From: Ruegeria atlantica
Lineage (GTDB): Bacteria > Pseudomonadota > Alphaproteobacteria > Rhodobacterales > Rhodobacteraceae
DNA: 56,230 bases
Direction: 5' to 3'
Assembly (NCBI RefSeq): GCF_001458195.1
Contig: NZ_CYPU01000019.1
Span: 1 to 56,230 of the forward strand
Positions 18,671-26,347 of the stretch are shown one piece after another (the stretch's first letter is position 1; the number at the start of each line of letters is the position of its first letter). The notes beneath the pieces are model-generated. The model was given only the letters and a program-made list of their open reading frames with translations. It was not told the DNA's origin and made no database searches. The position numbers were made by a program, and so were the translations under genes.

Positions 18671-19553
18671 CCGCGCCTCTCAAGTTCAGCTTGTTGCGCG
18701 CCTCTTGCGGGGTCAGCACACGACCGCCCATGCGTTCGATGATCTCGCGCGCGCGGGTGACCAATTGGCCGTTTGTCGCCAGTACACCGCGCTCCAGATA
18801 AATGTTGTCCTCCAGCCCCACACGCATGTTGCCGCCAAGGGCAACCGAGGCTGCTGCCATCGGCATCTGCCCGCGCCCAATACCAAAACTGGCCCAGCTG
18901 GCCCCGGCAGGCAGTTGCGCTTTCATGGCGACCATCGTCTCAACCGTCTGATCCGCGCCCCAGGGGATGCCCAGACAAAGCTGAAACATAGGAGGCGCAT
19001 CAATCAGCCCCTCATCCACCATCGCCTTGGCAAAACGGATGTGGCCGAGGTCGAATACTTCCAACTCCGGCTTCACCCCCCATTCCTGAACCAATGCCGC
19101 CATGCGCCGGAGCGTGGGCGGGGTGGAGATATAGATCATATCGGTGTCGGAAAAGTTCAGCGTTCCGCAATCCAGTGAACAAATGTCGGGCAGACATTCC
19201 TTGATGTGGGCCAGCCGTTCCTCGGGGCCGATCATGTCTGTGCCGGGGCCGGGCATTGCCGGGTTGGCGGGGTCCGAAATCCAGTCGCCGCCCATCCCGG
19301 CAGTCACATTGATCACTACATCTGTGTCGCTGTCGCGAACCCGGTCGACGATTTCCTTAAAGAGTTTCGGATCGCGTGAACCTTGCCCCGTCTCTGGATC
19401 ACGGGCATGGATATGGGCAGCAGATGCCCCGGCCTGAGCCGCCTCAATCGCCGCACCAGCGATCTCTTTCGGCGTGACGGGCACATGCGGACTTTTCCCC
19501 GTGGTATCGCCCGCGCCGGTCACAGCGCAGGTCAGCACAACCTCATAGTTCAT
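18663..19553 (-). CDS. BKACE-family beta-keto acid cleavage enzyme, dehydrocarnitine-cleavage-like
   Basis: A 296-residue TIM-barrel enzyme of the beta-keto acid cleavage (BKACE/Kce, DUF849) family. It condenses a beta-keto acid with acetyl-CoA to give acetoacetate and a new acyl-CoA. Metal ligands are expected at His47 and His49 ([11 protein letters not shown]) and Glu248 ([12 protein letters not shown]). The N-terminus ([20 protein letters not shown]) and the stretches TAGMGGD and LDCGTLNF strongly recall, from memory, the dehydrocarnitine cleavage enzyme of carnitine catabolism (CdhC). The ATG at 19553 follows a G-rich ribosome site; the frame to 19688 runs into the divergent regulator's promoter. 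It is the first gene of an eight-gene operon. Confidence 0.88.
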   Translation of the reverse strand: MNYEVVLTCAVTGAGDTTGKSPHVPVTPKEIAGAAIEAAQAGASAAHIHARDPETGQGSRDPKLFKEIVDRVRDSDTDVVINVTAGMGGDWISDPANPAMPGPGTDMIGPEERLAHIKECLPDICSLDCGTLNFSDTDMIYISTPPTLRRMAALVQEWGVKPELEVFDLGHIRFAKAMVDEGLIDAPPMFQLCLGIPWGADQTVETMVAMKAQLPAGASWASFGIGRGQMPMAAASVALGGNMRVGLEDNIYLERGVLATNGQLVTRAREIIERMGGRVLTPQEARNKLNLRGADG

Positions 19554-19603
19554 CTGGCAACGCCCCCCTTTTTCATCAGCTTGACGCGGGAAAGGGTAAG
19601 AAA

Positions 19604-19624
19604 GTTGTCGATTATCCGACAGAC
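19604..19624. promoter_or_regulatory. Candidate operator shared by both island promoters (site 1)
   Basis: GTTGTCGA, three bases, then TCCGACAGAC, between the divergent BKACE and regulator genes. It contains an inverted repeat TGTCG/CGACA. The same arrangement, GTTGTCGA, four bases, TCCGAAAGAC, occurs at 25090-25111 in the island's other divergent promoter region. This suggests a common regulator, probably the GlxA/CdhR-like protein encoded alongside. Confidence 0.55.
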
Positions 19625-19674
19625 TTTCAGCTAGGCTGGCGAAAAAACGTAACGAACAGCATGGACTTCTGCAG

Positions 19675-20730
19675 ATGGAAATCGACATGACACCGCCGAT
19701 GACACGTGCAGCGCATCATGCCATTTTCGTTGTGGTGCCACGGTTCAACATCACCACGTTGATCACCATGATCGAAACCATGCGAATCGCGAATTACCTT
19801 TCGCCAGAGCCTTTGTTTTCATGGGACATCGTGTCATTTGACGGTGCTGAAATCGTCGCCAGCAACGGCATGACAACACGTGTTTCGACGCAGCATGACA
19901 CCCTGCCAACGGCCGATCACATCTTTGTTCTGGGCAGTTGGGGAACGGAGCATTACGACAACCGCCTCCTTACCGCGTGGTTGCGCAAGCGCGCGCGGGC
20001 AGGCAGTGGCATTTGCGGGGTGGAGCTGGGCTGCTACGTCGTCGCGCGCGCCGGTTTGTTGGAGCGCAAGCCAGCAACCATTCATTGGTCGTGGCTGAGC
20101 GGTTTCCGAGAGAGCTTTGGCCGGGTGGATGTGCAGGAGTGCCTGTTCACCATCGACGGCAAGATCATGACCTGTTCTGGTGGCCTGGCGGGGGTGGACC
20201 TGATGCTGCGTCTGATTGAGGGCACCCACGGCAGTGGCTTTTCTGGCGAAATAGCCGATCAGATGCTGCATCATCCGATCCGCAATGCTGGCGCATCCCA
20301 GCGCTCCACCATGGGGCGCAGCACGGAAACGATGTTGCCCTTGGTCCGTCAGGCGATGACACTGATCGAAGAGAACATCGAGGAACCACTAAGCGTGCCG
20401 GAGATTGCGCAGACGCTGGATGTCTCCCAGCGCCAGCTGGAGCGGAAATTCAAGAAACATGTGGGCTGCACAGTGGTGCAGTTCGGCCTGTTGCGACGGT
20501 TGCAGAACGCGCGGTTGCTGCTGATCTCCACGGATCTCAGCGTACGCGAGATTGCCACCGCGTCAGGGTTCAACACCCTGTCCCATTTCGCCTATTCCTT
20601 TGGTAAATTCTTTGGCCGGCGTCCTTCGGAGTATCGGGAGGCATGGCCTGCCAATGAAACGGCGCCCAGCTGGCCCGGATCGCTGTCAGATTTTCTCTCA
20701 ACGCTTAAGGAAATTCCGGGCCGTCCCTAA
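19675..20730 (+). CDS. GlxA/CdhR-like AraC-family transcriptional regulator
   Basis: A 351-residue regulator with an N-terminal DJ-1/PfpI (class I glutamine amidotransferase-like) domain (about 10-195; the nucleophile-elbow region reads [13 protein letters not shown]). A C-terminal AraC-type double helix-turn-helix follows (about 225-325; [20 protein letters not shown] and [20 protein letters not shown]). This architecture is shared by GlxA, GbdR and CdhR, activators of betaine and carnitine catabolism in pseudomonads. It is divergent from the BKACE operon, and its stop overlaps the convergent dehydrogenase gene by four bases. It is the probable activator of the island. The start could also be the Met four codons in. 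Confidence 0.88.
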   Translation: MEIDMTPPMTRAAHHAIFVVVPRFNITTLITMIETMRIANYLSPEPLFSWDIVSFDGAEIVASNGMTTRVSTQHDTLPTADHIFVLGSWGTEHYDNRLLTAWLRKRARAGSGICGVELGCYVVARAGLLERKPATIHWSWLSGFRESFGRVDVQECLFTIDGKIMTCSGGLAGVDLMLRLIEGTHGSGFSGEIADQMLHHPIRNAGASQRSTMGRSTETMLPLVRQAMTLIEENIEEPLSVPEIAQTLDVSQRQLERKFKKHVGCTVVQFGLLRRLQNARLLLISTDLSVREIATASGFNTLSHFAYSFGKFFGRRPSEYREAWPANETAPSWPGSLSDFLSTLKEIPGRP

Positions 20731-21677
20731 CCCAGCCGCGCCTCGCGCAGCGCGCGCAGCACTGCGACAATCTCCCGATCGCGCTGCGCGGCCATATCCT
20801 CAAAGTGGCGATCCCCGGCGATATCATTGCAGCCATCAACCATGCGGTCACGCAGCTCCCGGGTCAGCTCTGGTGCGTCGAGCCGGGTCCATGGCAGTTT
20901 CAGTGCGGGGCCAAACTGATCCAGATTGGTGGCCATGCCGCCTGCGCCACAGGCCACATGAAAGGCCATACACTGACCTTGAGACACCATTCGCGGCGCA
21001 GGCCCATTCATCAGGGCAATGTCGATGTCTTCAGGCGTAGCCTCACCATTGGCAACCATGTGCAAGGCCTCGCGCCAGAGCGCTTCTTGCAGCCTTGTGG
21101 CGACGAATCCGGGGATTTCTTTTTTCATCAACAGCGGCGCTTTGCCCGCTATTTCATAGAACTGCCCGGCCCACGCCACAGCGGCGGACGCGGTTTTGTT
21201 GCCGCCCACAATCTCCACCAACGGCAGCAGGTAGGGCGGGTTGAACGGGTGTCCGATCACGCAGCGTTCGGGGGTGGCGCATTTGGTCTGGATCTCGCTC
21301 ATGGTCAGACCAGAAGTCGAGGAGCCGATCACCACGTCAGGGGCAAGTACCTCTCCCATATGTGCATAGAGCGCTTGCTTGATCTCCAACCGCTCCGGTG
21401 CGCTTTCCTGCACGAACTGTGCGCCCTCCAGCGCCTGTTCAAGGTCGGTAAAGATGCGAAGACGGTCCAACGATGCGCCCTTAGCCAGGCCCAGATCCGT
21501 CAGGCTGCCCCATGCGGTGTCGAGGATCGAATGGAATGCATCCGTTTCGCTCGCATCATGCAGATACGCCGTCACGTCATAGCCGCGGGCCAGAAAATGT
21601 GCGGCCCAGCCGCCGCCGATGGGGCCCGCACCAATGCTGGTCACGCGGGTCACGCTGGACGGATCAGGATACATCAT
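20727..21677 (-). CDS. L-carnitine-dehydrogenase-like NAD-dependent beta-hydroxy acid dehydrogenase
   Basis: A 316-residue enzyme of the 3-hydroxyacyl-CoA dehydrogenase superfamily. The NAD-binding motif GAGPIGGGW starts at residue 16. The catalytic region GHPFNPPYLLPLVEIVGG (His143) is followed by KKEIPGF. Stretches such as QESAPERL, IGSSTSGL, EALWREALH and FGPALKLPWT are typical, from memory, of L-carnitine 3-dehydrogenases rather than of fatty-acid enzymes. It would oxidise a free beta-hydroxy acid to the beta-keto acid consumed by the BKACE enzyme. It overlaps the hydratase gene by four bases and ends against the convergent regulator. Confidence 0.87.
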   Translation of the reverse strand: MMYPDPSSVTRVTSIGAGPIGGGWAAHFLARGYDVTAYLHDASETDAFHSILDTAWGSLTDLGLAKGASLDRLRIFTDLEQALEGAQFVQESAPERLEIKQALYAHMGEVLAPDVVIGSSTSGLTMSEIQTKCATPERCVIGHPFNPPYLLPLVEIVGGNKTASAAVAWAGQFYEIAGKAPLLMKKEIPGFVATRLQEALWREALHMVANGEATPEDIDIALMNGPAPRMVSQGQCMAFHVACGAGGMATNLDQFGPALKLPWTRLDAPELTRELRDRMVDGCNDIAGDRHFEDMAAQRDREIVAVLRALREARLG

Positions 21678-22477
21678 TCACCTTTGAAGTTCGGTTCGCG
21701 CTTTTCCACGAAAGCCGCCACCCCTTCGGCGGCATCATCTGATTTGAGCATCTTGCGATAGACCGGCATCGGGTCCGTGCGCATCTTGTGAAAGGCCTGT
21801 TCCAGTGGCACGCATTCGATCTCGCGCTGCACCTCTTTTACGGATTGCATCGCCAGTGGCGCAGACCAGGCAATCGATGCGGCCCAGTCACGTGCGGCAT
21901 CCATCAGCTGCTCTTTGGGCACCACCTTGTTCACCAGCCCGTAGTGCGCCGCCTCCTGCGCGGTCATCCGGCGGCCTAGCAGGAACATCTCCATCGCGAT
22001 GTTGTGCGGAATGCGGCGCGGTAAGCGTTGCAGCGCGCCTGCGTCCGGCACGATGCCCAAGGGCATTTCCGGCAGGCCGAACTCCACATGATCGGCGGCG
22101 ATCAGCAGGTCGCACCCCATCGCCATCTCGAACCCGCCACCAATCGCCAGCCCGTTTATGGCCGCGATCACGGGTTTGTTAAGCGCCCAGTTTTCAGTGA
22201 GCCCGGTAAACCCGCCAAAGCCGTAGTCATCGGTCTCCCACCAGTTGTCGAGCTGCATCTCTCCGTCGTTGAGTGCCTTGAGGTCCCAACCTGCCGAAAA
22301 GATCTTCTCTCCGCCGCCGGTCAGGATCGCGCAGCGCAAGTCCTTGTCTTCGTGCAACTCCTGAAAGGCTGCGGCCAGCGCCTGTGACGTGGGCACATCA
22401 ATGGCATTCACCTTGCCGCGCTCCAGCGTGACTTCCAGAATATGGCCCTCGCGATGGACCCTAACGCCGTCTGACAT
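21674..22477 (-). CDS. CaiD-like enoyl-CoA hydratase (crotonase family)
   Basis: A 267-residue crotonase-fold enzyme. It resembles carnitinyl-CoA dehydratase CaiD more than general hydratases: EKIFSAGWDLKA, GFGGFTGLTE, AIGGGFEMAMGCD, LPEMPLGIVPDAG and ending VEKREPNFKG. The oxyanion and acid residues (Glu in GGGFE, Glu in LPEMPLG) are present. CaiD interconverts carnitinyl-CoA and crotonobetainyl-CoA. Here it would hydrate the product of the operon-linked acyl-CoA dehydrogenase, or run in reverse. It sits between the monooxygenase gene (4-base gap) and the dehydrogenase gene (4-base overlap). Confidence 0.87.
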   Translation of the reverse strand: MSDGVRVHREGHILEVTLERGKVNAIDVPTSQALAAAFQELHEDKDLRCAILTGGGEKIFSAGWDLKALNDGEMQLDNWWETDDYGFGGFTGLTENWALNKPVIAAINGLAIGGGFEMAMGCDLLIAADHVEFGLPEMPLGIVPDAGALQRLPRRIPHNIAMEMFLLGRRMTAQEAAHYGLVNKVVPKEQLMDAARDWAASIAWSAPLAMQSVKEVQREIECVPLEQAFHKMRTDPMPVYRKMLKSDDAAEGVAAFVEKREPNFKGE

Positions 22478-22481
22478 GGGC

Positions 22482-23522
22482 TTACCCTTCTTTGAATTCT
22501 GGCATGACTTCGTCTACGAACATGCGCAGGGATTTCTGTTGTGACGCATGATCAAGCCCCAAGGAGGCGTAGTAGATGTACTCGTTTACCCCCAAAGCCT
22601 GATAGCGCTTCAGCTTTTCGATGACCCGGTCAGGCGAGCCGAACATCAGGTTCTCTTCCAGCATGACGGGGTCGTATTGTTCCCGCCCTTCCAGTTCATC
22701 CAGCGGGATGGAGGCAGGAAAGCCATCCTTCACGTCGCCGAGATTGCGATAGAGGTTTTCAAACTGGCTGAGCAGGCGGCGGATCGCCTGCATCGCGTTT
22801 TCGCCATCGGCCGCGTTGTCATAAACGCATGAATGCCGCATCAGGGCAAAGCGCGGAACCCAGCCGTTATCGGCCTTCTCAATCGCCTCATCCAGTTGTT
22901 TCTTGTAGAGTTCGGCCTCTGCAAAAGGACGGGTGAACGGCCAGCAGTTCACATGGCACTTCTCACGCATGGCATAATCGTAGGTGATGGGTGAGCGCGC
23001 GGAGACCCAGACCGGCACCTCTTTCTGAAGTGGCTTCGGCACTGAGGTCGAGGTCGGGAATTGCCAGTATTCACCGTTGTGTTCGTAGTCGCCCTTCCAA
23101 AGCTCCCGCACCGCAGGCAGCATTTCCTGCATATACCGCCAGGCGTCGGACTGTTTCAGCCCCGGTTTCATGCGGTCAAACTCGCGCTGATAGGCACCTG
23201 AACCAATGCCGAATTCCAACCGCCCGCCGGTGATCAAATCGGTGAACGCCGCTTCGCCCGCCAGATTGATCGGGTGCCAGTAGGCTGCCGTGGCAACAGC
23301 CGTGCCCAGACGGATGCGGTTGGTTTCGGCAGCCCACCACGTGAGGATCTGGAAAGGATTTGGCGCGATGGTCATCTCCAACGCGTGGTGTTCGGCAGCC
23401 CAGACGATATCAAACCCGCCCTCTTCGGCGATCTGCACCATCTCCAGCGTGTGGCGCGCGACGTCAGGCATGTCCAGACTGTCATCAATCCGTTCCATAT
23501 TCACGGCAAGTTGGAATTTCAT
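22482..23522 (-). CDS. Luciferase-like (LLM) flavin-dependent monooxygenase
   Basis: A 346-residue TIM-barrel flavin-dependent oxygenase of the bacterial luciferase group. Motifs include FDIVWAAEHHALEMTIAPNP, TNRIRLGTAVATAAYWHP and GRLEFGIGSGAYQREFDRM. Such enzymes need reduced FMN from a partner reductase; one is encoded at 26344-28440. I start at the ATG at 23522, preceded by AGGGAGAG, not five codons upstream. It belongs to a four-gene operon with the aldehyde dehydrogenase, hydratase and dehydrogenase. Relatives act on amides, sulfonates, alkanes and ring compounds, so the substrate is open. It is not obviously RutA itself. Confidence 0.88.
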   Translation of the reverse strand: MKFQLAVNMERIDDSLDMPDVARHTLEMVQIAEEGGFDIVWAAEHHALEMTIAPNPFQILTWWAAETNRIRLGTAVATAAYWHPINLAGEAAFTDLITGGRLEFGIGSGAYQREFDRMKPGLKQSDAWRYMQEMLPAVRELWKGDYEHNGEYWQFPTSTSVPKPLQKEVPVWVSARSPITYDYAMREKCHVNCWPFTRPFAEAELYKKQLDEAIEKADNGWVPRFALMRHSCVYDNAADGENAMQAIRRLLSQFENLYRNLGDVKDGFPASIPLDELEGREQYDPVMLEENLMFGSPDRVIEKLKRYQALGVNEYIYYASLGLDHASQQKSLRMFVDEVMPEFKEG

Positions 23523-23533
23523 TGTTCTCTCCC

Positions 23534-25015
23534 TCAACGCATTACAAACGGATTGGCCATCGGTTCATCAGATGTGTTCATCCAAACCGTCTTTGGGCGG
23601 GTATAGTCGTAGATCGCCTGAAACCCGCTTTCGCGGCCATATCCCGATCCTTTGATGCCACCGAATTCCGCAATCGGAGACACCACGCGGTAGGTGTTCA
23701 CCCAGACGATACCGGCGCGCACCGCGCCGGCCATGCGAAGCGACCGCGCGCTGTCGCGGGTAAAGATACCTGCTGCCAGCCCATGTTCGCTGTCATTGGC
23801 CAATGCGAGGACCTCTTCCTCGGTTTTGAAGCGCTGCACCGACAGGACCGGGCCAAACAATTCAGTGTCAACAATACGCAAATCCTGACGGGGGCATTCG
23901 ATGATCGTAGGCTCATAAAAGAGACCCGACATCCCCTCCGGCTGCTTGCCGCCGACCAGGACCTTCCCGCCTTCTGTTTGGGCATGTTCCACCTCGCGCT
24001 GGATGTGCTCCAACTGTCCGGTGGTGCAAAGCGGCCCCATTTGGGTCTCTTCCGCCAGCGGATCACCAATCACGATCTGGCGCGCCTGCGCGGTCATCTG
24101 TTTAAGGAATTGATCGGCAATGTCGTCGTGCAGATACAGCCGTGACCCGGCCACACAGCTTTGCCCCGTGGCCCCGAAGATGCCCGCGATAGAGGCGTTC
24201 ACAGCACTTTCGATATTGGCATCGTCAAAGACGATGAACGGGGATTTGCCCCCCAGTTCCAACGAGACTTCGGCAAAGTTGCGTTTGACGTTCTCCAACA
24301 CATGACGCGCGGCATTTGGCCCGCCCGTAAAAGACACGCGGGCCACGAGCGGATGACCCGTCAGCGCACGGCCGCAAGGCTCCCCATAACCGGTGATGAT
24401 GTTGACAACGCCTGGGGGAATGCCGGCTTCTTCGATCAGCTTGCCAAACTCCAGCATCGCCGCACTGGCATGTTCAGACGCTTTCAGCACCACCGTATTG
24501 CCAGCCGCAAGCGCCGGACCAATCTTGACGGCCACCAGAAACAGTTGAGAATTCCACGGCACCACGGCGGCCACCACCCCAAGCGGTTCACGTCTGGTGA
24601 AGACAAACATGTTGGGCTTGTCGATGGGCAGTGTCTCACCACTCACCTTGTCGGCACAGCCTGCGAAGAAGTGAAAGAACTCGGCGATGTAGGTCGCCTG
24701 CCAGCGGGTTTCTTTCAGCATCTTGCCGGTATCAATGGATTCCGTGCGCCCCAGCACCTCGGAGTGTTCGGCCAGCAGATCGCCCAGCTTGCGCAGGCAT
24801 TTGCCCCGTTGCGTCGGTGTCATGCCCGCCCAGGGTCCGGTTGTGAAGGCCGCATGCGCGGCCTCAACCGCACGGTTCACGTCAGCCTCGGTCGCTTCGG
24901 GCACGCGGCTCCAGACCTTGCCGTCAGCGGGATTCACGCCGTCAAAGGTGCCGCCGTCCGCTGCATCACACCACTCTCCATTGATCAGCATTTGGTAGTT
25001 GGTGATCTCACCCAT
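23534..25015 (-). CDS. NAD(P)-dependent aldehyde dehydrogenase
   Basis: A 493-residue aldehyde dehydrogenase of normal length. The catalytic Cys287 lies in GQSCVAGSRLY and the general-base Glu253 in SLELGGKSP; PWNSQLFL is the expected active-site stretch. I prefer the ATG at 25015 because GAGGGGG is spaced nine bases upstream; an ATG three codons earlier abuts that site. It is the first gene of the operon divergent from the RidA gene. In a gamma-butyrobetaine-like route it could oxidise a trimethylaminobutyraldehyde-like intermediate, or an aldehyde released by the monooxygenase. Both are inference. Confidence 0.9.
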   Translation of the reverse strand: MGEITNYQMLINGEWCDAADGGTFDGVNPADGKVWSRVPEATEADVNRAVEAAHAAFTTGPWAGMTPTQRGKCLRKLGDLLAEHSEVLGRTESIDTGKMLKETRWQATYIAEFFHFFAGCADKVSGETLPIDKPNMFVFTRREPLGVVAAVVPWNSQLFLVAVKIGPALAAGNTVVLKASEHASAAMLEFGKLIEEAGIPPGVVNIITGYGEPCGRALTGHPLVARVSFTGGPNAARHVLENVKRNFAEVSLELGGKSPFIVFDDANIESAVNASIAGIFGATGQSCVAGSRLYLHDDIADQFLKQMTAQARQIVIGDPLAEETQMGPLCTTGQLEHIQREVEHAQTEGGKVLVGGKQPEGMSGLFYEPTIIECPRQDLRIVDTELFGPVLSVQRFKTEEEVLALANDSEHGLAAGIFTRDSARSLRMAGAVRAGIVWVNTYRVVSPIAEFGGIKGSGYGRESGFQAIYDYTRPKTVWMNTSDEPMANPFVMR

Positions 25016-25081
25016 GAACTGCATCCCCCTCTGTTACCCTCTCATTCATCTCCGCTTTTGCGCTGCATGTGCGCGAAATTA

Positions 25082-25111
25082 CGACAGGGGTTGTCGAAAA
25101 ATCCGAAAGAC
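25082..25111. promoter_or_regulatory. Candidate operator shared by both island promoters (site 2)
   Basis: Between the divergent aldehyde dehydrogenase and RidA genes. CGACA (25082-25086) and TGTCG (25092-25096) form an inverted repeat. From 25090 the sequence reads GTTGTCGA, four bases, TCCGAAAGAC, nearly the same as 19604-19624 and on the same strand. Confidence 0.55.
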
Positions 25112-25155
25112 CTTTTGGCGGATCAAGGCAGGCTCACCGCAAGGGAGGGGTGTGC

Positions 25156-25554
25156 ATGGCGAAAAAAAAGCAAGTGATCGGTGGTCCGCTGGAAATTGGC
25201 GGGCGGGTCTTGTCCCTGTCGCGTGCCATACGGGTGGGTGACTTTGTGTATCTGACCGGGCAAATCCCGATAAAGGATGGCGCGCCCATGACAACAGGTA
25301 CGGTAGAGGAGCAAACCCGCGCCGTGCTGGATGACATCACCGCCACGCTGGCGCTGGCGGACTGCACCCGCGATGATGTGATCAAAGCGATGGTCTGGTT
25401 GCGGGATCGCAGCGATTTCCCCGGTTTCAATGCGGTCTACGGGGAGTACTTTCCTGTAGAACCGCCCACCCGGTCGGCCGTCGTCAGCGATCTGCTGGTC
25501 GACGCGCGGGTAGAGGTCGAGGTGGTTGCTTACCGCCCGTTAGACGATGCGTAA
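25156..25554 (+). CDS. RidA/YjgF-family protein
   Basis: A 132-residue small protein of the RidA (Rid/YER057c/UK114) family. Members deaminate reactive enamine/imine intermediates, or act like RutC in Rut catabolism. The conserved Arg is in PPTRSAVV and the late Glu in VEVEVVAY. The ATG at 25156 has AAGGGAGGGG upstream; a frame from 25069 would run through the promoter region. First gene of the plus-strand operon; its last eight bases overlap the hydrolase gene. Confidence 0.9.
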   Translation: MAKKKQVIGGPLEIGGRVLSLSRAIRVGDFVYLTGQIPIKDGAPMTTGTVEEQTRAVLDDITATLALADCTRDDVIKAMVWLRDRSDFPGFNAVYGEYFPVEPPTRSAVVSDLLVDARVEVEVVAYRPLDDA

Positions 25555-26347
25555 AGCACCTGACGGCACCGCGTTTCGCTGCGCCGGGCCAGAGGTTGGG
25601 CCGGTTGTGGTCATGATCCATGGTCTGGGCCTGAACCAGGACTGTTGGCAGTGGACGGCCCCCGCGCTGAGTGATCGATACCGCGTGCTGCACTATGACC
25701 TTTTCGGGCATGGCCAAAGTACACCGCCACCCACGACGCCAAGCCTGTCTGTGTTTTCAGATCAGCTGGCCGCCTTGCTGGATCACTGCAATGTCGGCTC
25801 AGCAACGCTGGTCGGATTTTCCCTTGGCGGCATGATCACGCGGCGGTTTGCTCAGGACCGTCCCGACAGGACGGATGCGTTGGCCATCCTCCACTCCCCC
25901 CACAAACGCACCGATGCTGCGCAGGACGCCATTCTGAAACGGGTGGAGCAGGCCCGCAGCGAAGGCCCGCAGGCCACAGTCGACGCAGCGCTTGAACGAT
26001 GGTTTACAACAAGTTTCCGGCGCACCAACCCAGAGATGATGGATAAGGTGCGGGGATGGGTGGTGGCAAATGACATCAGCATTTATCACACGATCTACCG
26101 CGTCCTGGCTGATGGGATCGACGAGATCGTCGCGCCCCGACCGCCCATCACCTGTCCTGCATTGGTAATTACCGCTGACGAAGACTTTGGCAACGGCCCC
26201 GAAATGACCCGCGCCATAGCGGCAGAGATTGCGCAGTCAAAGGCTGTCATCCTTCCGGGCCTGCGTCACATGGCCTTGGCCGAGAACCCCGAGGCTGTGA
26301 ACACGCCCCTGCGCGACTTTCTCGATGGTCTGGAATTGACCAAATGA
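25547..26347 (+). CDS. Alpha/beta hydrolase
   Basis: A 266-residue alpha/beta-fold hydrolase resembling 3-oxoadipate enol-lactonase-type and RutD-type proteins. The nucleophile elbow GFSLGG places Ser at residue 92. The oxyanion region is MIHGLGLNQDCW, the acid lies in ITADEDFG and the His in LRHMAL. It is translationally coupled to RidA (8-base overlap) and to the next gene (4-base overlap). It may hydrolyse an ester, lactone, carbamate or thioester formed in the pathway. A thioesterase role, supplying the step done by CdhB in carnitine catabolism, is one option but is not shown by the sequence. Confidence 0.87.
   Translation: MRKAPDGTAFRCAGPEVGPVVVMIHGLGLNQDCWQWTAPALSDRYRVLHYDLFGHGQSTPPPTTPSLSVFSDQLAALLDHCNVGSATLVGFSLGGMITRRFAQDRPDRTDALAILHSPHKRTDAAQDAILKRVEQARSEGPQATVDAALERWFTTSFRRTNPEMMDKVRGWVVANDISIYHTIYRVLADGIDEIVAPRPPITCPALVITADEDFGNGPEMTRAIAAEIAQSKAVILPGLRHMALAENPEAVNTPLRDFLDGLELTK

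Noticed and set aside
24161..25177. Long plus-strand open frame opposite the aldehyde dehydrogenase
   Set aside because: Shadow; the minus-strand protein has an intact catalytic Cys and Glu, while the plus-strand product has no domain character.
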